This document shows positions 8,490 to 15,463 of a DNA stretch of 33,362 nt, in pieces (within the stretch, counting starts at the first letter, position 1; every line of letters starts with the position of its first letter). The notes below the pieces were generated by a model. That model worked only from the letters and a program-made list of their open reading frames with translations. It ran no database searches and was not told where the DNA came from. The DNA is from JBMTVT01 sp049451635 (GTDB lineage Bacteria; Bacteroidota; Bacteroidia; Flavobacteriales; Flavobacteriaceae). The stretch covers positions 1 through 33,362 of the forward strand of contig JBMTVT010000023.1 in the NCBI GenBank assembly GCA_049451635.1, given 5' to 3'. Both the position numbers and the translations under genes were made by a program.

Positions 8490-9693
8490 TAATTTCAGAA
8501 ATAATTTTGTTTATTAAATCGGCAGCCACCTCGCTTTTTGATTTTAATTCAAACTTTGTAATGTTTTCTTTACCATCTATAAAGGTTACTTTGTTAGTGT
8601 CACTTTTAAAACCTGCTCCTTTATCATTTAACGAATTTAAAACAATTAAATTTAAATTCTTATTTTTTAATTTTCCTTTAGCGTTTTCTAATTCATTATT
8701 TGTTTCCAAAGCAAACCCAACTAAATATTGATGTTTTTTTATTGCTCCTAAAGACGCTAAAATATCTTTTGTTTTTTCTAACTCTAATGTTAACGTTTCA
8801 GACTTCTTTTTTATTTTTTGGGTGGCAACTTCTTTTGGTTTAAAATCCGCAACTGCTGCAGAAAGTATTGCTGCATCTATACTTTTAAAATACTTATGTA
8901 CTTCGTTGTACATATCTTGCGCACTGTTAACTGGAATAACTTTGATTAAACTGTGATTAACTTTTTCGTGTGTTGGCCCTGTAATCAAAATAACCTCAGC
9001 TCCATAATTGGCTGCAGCTTTAGCAATTTCAAAACCCATTTTACCACTAGAATGATTACCAATAAAACGTACAGGGTCTATAGCTTCATAGGTTGGACCC
9101 GCAGTGATTAACACTTTTTTCTCACGAAGTGGAAGTTTTTCCAAAATATCAGCTTCAATAAAAGCTACGATATCTTCGGGTTCTGCCATTCTACCCTCAC
9201 CTACCAAGCCACTTGCCAATTCACCACTTGTAGCAGGAATGATGATATTGCCGTAACTTGTTAAAATCTTAAATGAACGACTAGTACTTTCGTGCTTATA
9301 CATATCCAAATCCATAGCTGGAGCAAAATAAACAGGGCATTTAGCCGATAAATAGGTTGCTAAAAGTAAATTATCGCAAACCCCATTCGCCATTTTAGAA
9401 AGCGTATTTGCTGTAGCTGGAGCAATAATGAACAAGTCTGCCCAAAGCCCTAAATCCACATGATTATTCCAAACTGCATTATCATCTTCCTCATTGATAA
9501 AAGATGAATAAACAGGATTTTTAGATAAGGTTGATAAAGTTAATGGTGTTATAAAATCTTTAGAAGATGGCGTCATAACAACTTTTACGTTTGCGCCAGA
9601 TTTTATAAACAGCCTAACAATTGAAGCTGTTTTATAAGCGGCAATACCACCACTAATTCCTAATAGTATGTTCTTGCCGCTTAATATTGACAT
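8482..9693 (-). CDS. coaBC: Bifunctional phosphopantothenoylcysteine decarboxylase / phosphopantothenate-cysteine ligase
   Basis: Two consecutive steps of coenzyme A synthesis in one 403-aa protein. The N-terminal flavoprotein (CoaC, about 1-180) has LGISGGIAAYKT, catalytic histidine H78 (WNNHVDLG) and APATANTLSKMANG. The C-terminal ligase (CoaB, about 185-403) has the nucleotide-binding ITAGPTYEAIDPVRFIGNHSSGKMG and SAAVADFKPKEVATQKIKK. Two residues differ from the E. coli enzyme: PAMD (125-128) replaces the PxMN motif, and LASG (159-162) replaces the ACG motif, putting S161 where the catalytic Cys158 would be. I believe this is shared across Bacteroidota, so the enzyme is probably active. 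It lies between rpoZ and porD with spacings of 8 bases and an 8-base overlap. Confidence 0.95.
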   Translation of the reverse strand: MSILSGKNILLGISGGIAAYKTASIVRLFIKSGANVKVVMTPSSKDFITPLTLSTLSKNPVYSSFINEEDDNAVWNNHVDLGLWADLFIIAPATANTLSKMANGVCDNLLLATYLSAKCPVYFAPAMDLDMYKHESTSRSFKILTSYGNIIIPATSGELASGLVGEGRMAEPEDIVAFIEADILEKLPLREKKVLITAGPTYEAIDPVRFIGNHSSGKMGFEIAKAAANYGAEVILITGPTHEKVNHSLIKVIPVNSAQDMYNEVHKYFKSIDAAILSAAVADFKPKEVATQKIKKKSETLTLELEKTKDILASLGAIKKHQYLVGFALETNNELENAKGKLKNKNLNLIVLNSLNDKGAGFKSDTNKVTFIDGKENITKFELKSKSEVAADLINKIISEINA

Positions 9694-9701
9694 TTTAAAA
9701 A

Positions 9702-10031
9702 TTATTCCTGATTATCTTCCTCAGTATTTCTAAAATATATTTTATCGGTTAGCCATTCTTGAACAGCTAACGCATGAGGCTTTGGTAATTTTTCATAAAA
9801 TTTAGAAACCTCAATTTGCTCTTTATTTTCAAAGATTTCTTCAAGGCTATCATTGTAAGTTGCAAACTCTTCCAACTTATCGATAAGCTCTTTTTTAATC
9901 TCTGTATTAATTTGTTCAGCACGTCTTGCAATGATAGAAATTGACTCATAGATGTTCTCAGTTGGTTTATCTATTTTGTTTCTGTCATACGTAACTGTAT
10001 TAACTGGAGCATTAGTTTTTTTTAGATCCAT
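9702..10031 (-). CDS. rpoZ: DNA-directed RNA polymerase omega subunit (Bacteroidota type)
   Basis: Small subunit that helps assemble and stabilise RNA polymerase, about 109 aa. It resembles bacteroidotal omega: MDLKKTNAPVNTVTYDRNKI at the start, then NIYESISIIARRAEQINTEIKKEL, corresponding to the helix that clamps the beta' C-terminus, and a family-specific tail KFYEKLPKPHALAVQEWL. A start at 10040 (MKT before MDLKK) is equally open; 10031 is preferred because family members usually begin MDLKKTNAP. It lies 12 bases (4 for the other start) after the bamD stop and 8 bases before coaBC, in one operon. Confidence 0.9.
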   Translation of the reverse strand: MDLKKTNAPVNTVTYDRNKIDKPTENIYESISIIARRAEQINTEIKKELIDKLEEFATYNDSLEEIFENKEQIEVSKFYEKLPKPHALAVQEWLTDKIYFRNTEEDNQE

Positions 10032-10043
10032 TGTCTTCATTAT

Positions 10044-10889
10044 TTAACTTTTTGTGGTATAATTTTTTAATTCTTCATTTAAAGTCACTGCCATACTATT
10101 AACAGTTTCACTATATTTAGAATTTGTAAATGTTTTTATAAATACCTCTGAATATTCTTTTGTCGATTTTAAACGCTCTTTCTTTAAATAAACCAAGCCT
10201 TCTTGTACCGTATTTTTGTATTCAACACTATTAACGGCCTGCTGATACATGGCATCAAGCTTAAAAAACATGGCATCTTCACGTAATGAGGAGCCTGGAA
10301 ATTCAAAAAGAAAATTATCAAAAGATTTTATGGCTGCATCAAAATCTTTTGTGTAACCCGGTGCTATTTCTTTATACTGTTTTGCAATTTCAAAAGCTTT
10401 TTTCTCAAGCTTAAAATCTAATTCTTGTACCAGTTTGTTAGCTTCATCTACATATTTTGATTCTGGGAACAAATTAATAAACACCTGTAATTTCTCTATA
10501 GCCTCCTTAGTTTCGGTTTGGTCTTTTGAGAACCTTGGAGAAAGCATATAGTGACTTTTTGCTCCTAGAAATGAGACTTCCTCTAACTTTTCACTATTTG
10601 GATAGGCACTTGCAAAACGTTCAAATTGATATCCCGCAACATAGTAATCTTTCATTTTATAAAATGAATTGGAATACAAGTACATTAATTTTTCAGCTTG
10701 TGGTTTCCCCCTGTAGTTGGGTACTATCTGAGCAAAAAGCCTATTGGCTTTTTGAAATTTGTCATCATTATAAAAATCTTCACCCATTTTAAATTTTGTA
10801 GCAATATCTTCAGACTTTAATGCTTTTTGATATTCGCTACAACTACTTAAAACAGTGATAGCTATAAGTATGTAAAAAAGTTTATTCAT
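10044..10889 (-). CDS. bamD: Outer membrane assembly lipoprotein BamD
   Basis: Lipoprotein partner of BamA in the machine that inserts beta-barrel proteins into the outer membrane. The 281 aa start with a lipoprotein signal (MNKLFYILIAITVLSSC, lipobox LSSC, C17) and continue with TPR-like repeats, visible as FKMGEDFYNDDKFQKANRLFAQIVPNY, then FYKMKDYYVAGYQFERFASAYPNSE and AIKSFDNFLFEFPGSSLREDAM. Length and layout fit the family. It leads the bamD-rpoZ-coaBC-porD series, preceded by a TAATTTTG element 18 bases before the ATG. The YaiO/ComL-type alternative is less likely given the lipobox position and repeats. Confidence 0.93.
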   Translation of the reverse strand: MNKLFYILIAITVLSSCSEYQKALKSEDIATKFKMGEDFYNDDKFQKANRLFAQIVPNYRGKPQAEKLMYLYSNSFYKMKDYYVAGYQFERFASAYPNSEKLEEVSFLGAKSHYMLSPRFSKDQTETKEAIEKLQVFINLFPESKYVDEANKLVQELDFKLEKKAFEIAKQYKEIAPGYTKDFDAAIKSFDNFLFEFPGSSLREDAMFFKLDAMYQQAVNSVEYKNTVQEGLVYLKKERLKSTKEYSEVFIKTFTNSKYSETVNSMAVTLNEELKNYTTKS

Positions 10890-10906
10890 AAATTTTAAAC
10901 AGAATG

Positions 10907-10914
10907 CAAAATTA
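10907..10914 (-). promoter_or_regulatory. Candidate -7 element for the bamD operon
   Basis: TAATTTTG followed by C on the minus strand matches TAnnTTTG, 18 bases before the bamD ATG in the 117-base gap after dapA. No TTG is seen at 19-base spacing. Confidence 0.4.
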
Positions 10915-11006
10915 AGTTATTAATATGGATTATAAAAATATTATTTCAGCGCTAAAATAATTGCTAAAAGCTAGCAATTAATAGGTTTAAATAATATTTA
11001 ACAATA

Positions 11007-11885
11007 CTAAAAAGCATTTACAAACTGTTGTATTTTATTTTTTAAGCTATTTGATGCTGGTACTAGTGGTAACCTAACTTTATCTTGGCATAAATTTAAT
11101 GCTTCAAAAACAGCTTTAATGCCTGCTGGATTGTTTTCTTCAAAAATATAAGCAATTACATCCATTAACTTGTAGTGGATTTTGTAGGCTTCTTTTACAT
11201 TGCCCTGTAATCCCAACCGAATCATTTCAGAAAAATCCTTAGGAAATCCTTGCCCAATCACAGAAATAACACCCGATCCACCAGCTAAAACAATTCCCAG
11301 AGCCAAATCATCATCTCCTGAAATTACCATAAAATCATCAGGTTTGTTTTTTAATAACTGAAGATATTGTGCCACATTGTTTCCAGCTTCCTTTACGGCA
11401 ATGATATTTTTAAAATCTTTAGCCAGTCTTAATGTTGTTGCTGGTTCCATGTTTTTTGAAGTTCTTCCTGGAACATTGTACAAAATAACATCAATTGGTG
11501 AAGCCTCAGAAATAGCTTTAAAATGCTGATATAAACCTTCTTGAGTAGGTTTGCTGTAATATGGAGACACTGAAAGTATGGCGTCAATATTAGACAAATT
11601 TGTAGATTGAATCTCTTCAATAACCTGAGCTGTATTATTGCCTCCAATTCCTAAAACCATAGGAACTCTACCATTATTAGTGTCAGAAATTGTTCTTATA
11701 ATGGCCTTTTTTTCTTCCTTTGTTATAGTTACACTCTCACCAGTTGTACCACATATTACTAGATATTCAACACCGTTTTCAATATTAAAATTCACAATAT
11801 TTGCCAACGCATCATGATCAATAGTTAAATCTGTTTTAAAGGGTGTTACCAAAGCCACTCCCGTTCCTAAAAACTTAGTATTCAT
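11007..11885 (-). CDS. dapA: 4-hydroxy-tetrahydrodipicolinate synthase
   Basis: Condenses pyruvate with aspartate semialdehyde, the committed step of the lysine/diaminopimelate pathway. The 292-aa TIM barrel is of normal length. The Schiff-base lysine is K165 (IIAVKEAGNN), the proton-relay residues are T48 (ICGTTGES) and Y136 (VILYNVPGR), and R141 in the same segment binds the semialdehyde carboxylate. GTGVALVTPF at the start is typical. It begins 4 bases after the stop of the DUF6913 gene. Its pathway partner dapF is about 15 kb away on the same strand; both feed peptidoglycan as well as lysine. Confidence 0.97.
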   Translation of the reverse strand: MNTKFLGTGVALVTPFKTDLTIDHDALANIVNFNIENGVEYLVICGTTGESVTITKEEKKAIIRTISDTNNGRVPMVLGIGGNNTAQVIEEIQSTNLSNIDAILSVSPYYSKPTQEGLYQHFKAISEASPIDVILYNVPGRTSKNMEPATTLRLAKDFKNIIAVKEAGNNVAQYLQLLKNKPDDFMVISGDDDLALGIVLAGGSGVISVIGQGFPKDFSEMIRLGLQGNVKEAYKIHYKLMDVIAYIFEENNPAGIKAVFEALNLCQDKVRLPLVPASNSLKNKIQQFVNAF

Positions 11886-11889
11886 TTAT

Positions 11890-12411
11890 TTAATTAATTT
11901 TATTTAATATAGTTAGATATTTTAAAACCTCTTCTTTAAACACCTCATGTTGCTTAATATTGGTTTTTAAAATTAAATCGTTCAAACGCTCATCGGTTTG
12001 CAAAATGCCTATTTTAAACTTAGCTTTTGAAAAAGCGGTCATTAATTTAATTTCTAAGACGTCTTTTTCGTAATAACTAATTAAAGCATCAAACTTTGTG
12101 TCTAAAAAAGCTTGCATTTCTTGGTTTTTAATAATCCCGTTCCATCCAAAATCCTTTGGGTTAAAACACAAATCCCAAGAGTTTAGATCGTCTTTTTTGC
12201 TTTCAGAAAAAGCAATAATTTTTAATTTATCAGAACGAATATTGATATAATCTGCTAGTATTCTAAAAAATTCAAAATCGTTAAACTCATCAATATTAAA
12301 GATAACCCCCAAACTCGTTACCTTACTATCGGTAATAGTTACTTGTCTTTCCTGTAACAATTTATTTAAGTATTTTTTAATAGATTTTTCTCTAAACCCC
12401 TTTAAAATCAT
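11890..12411 (-). CDS. DUF6913 domain protein of unknown function
   Basis: A soluble 173-aa protein with no signal peptide or membrane segment. Basic at the N-terminus (MILKGFREKSIKKYLNK), then alternating strand/helix pattern with VTSLGVIFNIDEFNDFEFF and DLCFNPKDFGWNGIIKN, and ALISYYEKDVLEIKLMTAFSKAKFKIGI. I recognise it as the family named DUF6913, which sits next to dapA in many flavobacteria. Its function is not known. The tight 4-base spacing to dapA implies co-transcription, and a good -7 element (TACCTTTG) lies 19 bases upstream of its start. Confidence 0.8.
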   Translation of the reverse strand: MILKGFREKSIKKYLNKLLQERQVTITDSKVTSLGVIFNIDEFNDFEFFRILADYINIRSDKLKIIAFSESKKDDLNSWDLCFNPKDFGWNGIIKNQEMQAFLDTKFDALISYYEKDVLEIKLMTAFSKAKFKIGILQTDERLNDLILKTNIKQHEVFKEEVLKYLTILNKIN

Positions 12412-12429
12412 TTATCTTTATACTTTGCG

Positions 12430-12437
12430 CAAAGGTA
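12430..12437 (-). promoter_or_regulatory. Candidate -7 element for the DUF6913-dapA unit
   Basis: TACCTTTG followed by C on the minus strand is an exact TAnnTTTG match, 19 bases before the gene start in a 60-base divergent spacer. A TTTG lies only 13 bases further upstream, shorter than the usual 19. Confidence 0.45.
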
Positions 12438-12471
12438 GCAAAAGTACATTCAAATATTTTGTTTTTAGTAT

Positions 12472-13230
12472 ATGAGGTTTACACATTTATATTTTTTGTT
12501 AATTATTTTTATTTTTTTTGGTTGTAAACAAGAAAAATTAACACTTTCAAAAATTGAAGGCACCCAAATTCAAATTACTGACTCGCTAGTTGCTGATGCT
12601 GAAATTGAAACATTTATAAAACCCTTTAGGGATAATATTCAAAAAGATTTAGATAGTGTTTTAGCATATTCGGTAGATACCTATACCAAAACTGATGGTG
12701 AATTAAATACAGCCATTGGAAATTTAATGGCTGATGCCGTTTATGATGAAGCCAACCCTATTTTTAAAAGTAGAACTGGACATGATATTGATATGGTTTT
12801 GTTGAATCATGGTGGGATTCGCTCAATTTTATCAAAAGGAAATGTAACGAAAAGAACCGCTTTTGAGTTAATGCCCTTTGAAAACAGCATAGTTGTAGTA
12901 GCACTAAAAAAAACTCAAATAGAAAGCCTATTGCTATATTTAAGTAAAGCGAAAAGAGCCCACCCTATTTCAAAACTTAAACTGTCTCTCGATAAAGATT
13001 TCAATATTATTGAAGCTAAAATAAAAGATGAAAAAATCATTAATGATAGATTATATTATGTTGCCACTAATGATTATTTATACAATGGTGGCGACAATAT
13101 GAATTTTTTCAAACCTAATGATTCGCTTTATACTTTGAACTATAAAATTAGAAATGCTTTGATTGATTATTTTATCAAAGCCGATACCATTAACCCTGTA
13201 AGAGATGACAGATTTATTCAAATAAAATAA
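12472..13230 (+). CDS. 5'-nucleotidase C-terminal domain lipoprotein
   Basis: A 252-aa protein equal to the substrate-binding C-terminal half of UshA-type 5'-nucleotidases. The N-terminus is a lipoprotein signal ending in FFGC (C18), so it is probably anchored in the outer membrane or periplasmic face. Family landmarks are NLMADAVYDEA, LLNHGGIRSIL with the conserved Arg-containing GGIR, and YNGGDNMNFF near the end, which in UshA contributes aromatic stacking on the base. The catalytic metallophosphatase half is encoded separately 2 bases downstream. The two gene products probably work together, splitting extracellular nucleotides to release nucleoside and phosphate. Confidence 0.88.
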   Translation: MRFTHLYFLLIIFIFFGCKQEKLTLSKIEGTQIQITDSLVADAEIETFIKPFRDNIQKDLDSVLAYSVDTYTKTDGELNTAIGNLMADAVYDEANPIFKSRTGHDIDMVLLNHGGIRSILSKGNVTKRTAFELMPFENSIVVVALKKTQIESLLLYLSKAKRAHPISKLKLSLDKDFNIIEAKIKDEKIINDRLYYVATNDYLYNGGDNMNFFKPNDSLYTLNYKIRNALIDYFIKADTINPVRDDRFIQIK

Positions 13231-13232
13231 AA

Positions 13233-14150
13233 ATGAAGCGTAGAGATTTTATACAACAAGCATCTGTAGGTACTGCATTGATAACTATAGGCGGGTTAGG
13301 ATTACAATCGTTTACATCTGCTAAAAAGGCAACAAAAATTACCATTTTACACACCAATGATGTACATAGTCATATCGATCCTTTTGGACCAGAAGACGGA
13401 AGAAATGCCAACAAAGGTGGTATAGCTAGACGTGCCAGTTTAATTGAATCTTTAAGAAAAGAAAATCCAAATACACTTTTATTGGATGCTGGTGATATCT
13501 TTCAAGGTACGCCTTACTTCAACTATTATGGTGGCGAATTGGAATTTAAACTTATGAGCAAATTAAAATATGATGCCGCAACCATCGGCAATCATGATTT
13601 TGATAATGGCATTGATGGCCTTTTTGCTCAATTACCATATGCTGAATTTCAGTTTCTTTCAGCTAATTACGATTTTTCAAATACCATAATGGACACACAC
13701 ACCAAACCCTATAAGGTATTTATAAAAGATGGTATTAAAATTGGTATTTTTGGTTTAGGTATTGAGTTAGAAGGTTTAGTAGACCCTATGATGTACAAGG
13801 AAACTAAATATCTAAATCCTTTAGAAATAGCTCAAGATATGTCTAGAGTTTTAAAAGGTGATGAGCAATGTGACTTAGTTATATGTTTGTCACATTTGGG
13901 TTATCATTACAGAAACAATGAAAATAAAGTTAGTGATTTAAAGCTTGCTGCTGCAACAAAAAATATTGACTTGATTATTGGCGGACATACCCATACATTT
14001 TTACCAAAACCAACAGTAGTAAAAAATATTGAAGGCAAAAATATGTTGGTAAATCAAGTTGGGTGTTATGGTATTAACCTTGGTAAAATAGATTTTTATT
14101 TTGATTCTGAAAAAAACAAATCGGCAAACGGTACTTCAATAATAGTTTAG
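13233..14150 (+). CDS. 5'-nucleotidase N-terminal metallophosphatase, Tat-type signal
   Basis: The 305-aa catalytic half of a UshA-like nucleotidase. Calcineurin-type metal ligands are all in place: D43 and H45 (HTNDVHSH), D88 (DAGDIFQG), the GNHD motif at 119-122 and GGHTHT near residue 255, plus SHLGYH. The N-terminus MKRRDFIQQASVGTALITIGG has a twin-arginine-like RRDF motif followed by a hydrophobic stretch, suggesting folded, metal-loaded export by Tat. The protein ends right after the phosphatase domain, where one-chain family members would continue into the C-terminal domain. It follows its partner gene with 2 bases between. Confidence 0.92.
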   Translation: MKRRDFIQQASVGTALITIGGLGLQSFTSAKKATKITILHTNDVHSHIDPFGPEDGRNANKGGIARRASLIESLRKENPNTLLLDAGDIFQGTPYFNYYGGELEFKLMSKLKYDAATIGNHDFDNGIDGLFAQLPYAEFQFLSANYDFSNTIMDTHTKPYKVFIKDGIKIGIFGLGIELEGLVDPMMYKETKYLNPLEIAQDMSRVLKGDEQCDLVICLSHLGYHYRNNENKVSDLKLAAATKNIDLIIGGHTHTFLPKPTVVKNIEGKNMLVNQVGCYGINLGKIDFYFDSEKNKSANGTSIIV

Positions 14151-14416
14151 GCTAAATTATTTATACTTTAAAAGTACATCGTAAAAAGTATTAAAGGTAT
14201 AATATATTGAACATGCCGTACTTTTGATTAAAAACTTTACCATGTGCAAAATTATTCCAAGTTTTCACATTAATAACATAAGCAGGTTAATATATTTTAA
14301 CAATTAAATCATACATTCCATCAAATTTTAGCTTAAAATCACGCTTATAAAATTTTTTATAGAAATTGTTTGATAGGTAGCATCCATAAATTCGTCTAAA
14401 ACCCAAAAACAATTAA
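14151..14416. other. AT-rich spacer before the small reading frame
   Basis: 266 bases with no plausible coding frame. It contains a plus-strand TACTTTTG (14219-14226) that matches the -7 consensus and could start a roughly 180-base leader for the small frame at 14417. An imperfect inverted repeat (ATACTTTAA near 14163 with TTAAAGGTAT near 14191) lies just after the nucleotidase gene and could be a weak terminator. Nothing else was recognised. Confidence 0.4.
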
Positions 14417-14569
14417 ATGAACCAACTTATCATGAAAAAACATTTTCCTTTAGATTTCGTAAAGGTTGATGAATTCGTACTTGGCGGGTATGAGCAGAAC
14501 AATGTTGGCCGCAGTTATGACGCAAAGAAAAAGAAGGCCGTTACTGCGGTTGAGTTTACAGACGACTAA
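14417..14569 (+). CDS. Unidentified 50-aa peptide with a Gly-Gly motif
   Basis: A 50-codon frame from ATG 14417 to TAA 14569; a second in-frame ATG at 14432 would give 45 aa. I do not recognise it. The start region reads MNQLIMKKHFPLDFVKVDEF, then LGG at residues 22-24, then a polar tail with a four-lysine run (37-40) and an acidic end EFTDD. There is no cysteine and no membrane segment. By hand count 61 of 153 bases are G or C (about 40%), clearly above the surrounding spacer, and codons such as GGC, CGC and GCG occur, which argues for real coding sequence or recent arrival. The GG could be a leader-peptide cleavage site, but no peptidase/transporter or modifying enzyme is nearby. It may also be a stand-alone small protein. 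Confidence 0.5.
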   Translation: MNQLIMKKHFPLDFVKVDEFVLGGYEQNNVGRSYDAKKKKAVTAVEFTDD

Positions 14570-14626
14570 CTTAATAACTAAAATGGTCAACAGTGATAAA
14601 ATATATCAAAGCGAAATTATATACAG

Positions 14627-15376
14627 CTAACTACTGACCGCTAAATAATTTTTTTCATTTAAAATTTTAGATTGCTGGTAGAAAAAATAAAATGCTACAA
14701 CGCCAAAGGTTGTTCCTAGTATATTAAGCAAACTTTTTTGCACTATATATATGTATGCGATATCCATAAACTCTGAGAACACCAAACATAAAGAACCTAT
14801 AAATAGATAAAGTGCCTTTTTATTGTCTTTGTAAATAAAATTTAATAAGGCAACCATTAACACCATAAGGGTTATTACATTATATGTAAATTCAAAAACA
14901 TATTCATATTGAAACTCAACATATGGCTCGACTATAATTTGAAGCACATAAACCAAATAAATATTCAAAGTTATTAAAACCAACAAATGGATTTTAAAAT
15001 GCTTAAAAATATAGCCTATAGGTAATGTTTGCGCAATTTTTACAAACAAAAAGAAATAGGCCAAAATATACAAAGCGGTATCTATATAGTAATCATATGC
15101 ATAATAAATCAAATTTTCTTTATTGCTGTAAGGTAAATTATAATATAGCAAATTACTAGTAGCTATCCCCATCAAATCTGATACAGAATAAAATATTAAA
15201 AACAATAAAAACAATTTACTTTTCCTTTTTATGAAGATTAAATATATGAATGTAATTAATGGTATAATAAGGCCATCGAGATGAAAGGCAATTGTATATT
15301 CACCAATAACTTCAAAAAAAACGAACAATATGTATAGTTGTAATACACAACCGACTAAAATTTTGGACTTGAACAT
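14627..15376 (-). CDS. Polytopic membrane protein, possibly YhhN/lysoplasmalogenase-like
   Basis: A 249-aa integral membrane protein with about eight hydrophobic segments spread over its full length (for example near residues 8-27, 32-50, 53-72, 97-115, 128-148, 163-183, 187-206 and 213-234). The size, the segment number and the acidic/aromatic residues within segments (SEFMDIAYIY, FYSVSDLMGI) resemble the YhhN family, which includes lysoplasmalogenase, but I see no decisive motif. It stands alone, facing the small frame at 14417 and following ligA after 87 bases. A TATATTTG element lies 24 bases before the start. Function should be treated as unknown. Confidence 0.75.
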   Translation of the reverse strand: MFKSKILVGCVLQLYILFVFFEVIGEYTIAFHLDGLIIPLITFIYLIFIKRKSKLFLLFLIFYSVSDLMGIATSNLLYYNLPYSNKENLIYYAYDYYIDTALYILAYFFLFVKIAQTLPIGYIFKHFKIHLLVLITLNIYLVYVLQIIVEPYVEFQYEYVFEFTYNVITLMVLMVALLNFIYKDNKKALYLFIGSLCLVFSEFMDIAYIYIVQKSLLNILGTTFGVVAFYFFYQQSKILNEKNYLAVSS

Positions 15377-15399
15377 ATCAGCAATTTGGGGTTACTGGA

Positions 15400-15407
15400 C
15401 AAATATA
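15400..15407 (-). promoter_or_regulatory. Candidate -7 element for the membrane protein gene
   Basis: TATATTTG on the minus strand, an exact TAnnTTTG match 24 bases before the start codon in the 87-base gap after ligA. No TTG is found at the proper spacing. Confidence 0.4.
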
Positions 15408-15463
15408 AACTTTTTTTACATATAATCGTTAAAAAAATACTTTTTATCGATATTTTTTTTAAA

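Noticed and set aside
14417..14569. Graspetide or lanthipeptide precursor identity for the 50-aa frame
   Set aside because: There is no cysteine, no recognisable core motif such as TxKxPSD, and no ATP-grasp, lanthionine synthetase or transporter gene within the window.
14583..14630. Second tiny frame (15 codons) after the 50-aa frame
   Set aside because: Too short and AT-rich, and it overlaps the stop of the convergent membrane protein gene; no coding signal beyond start and stop.
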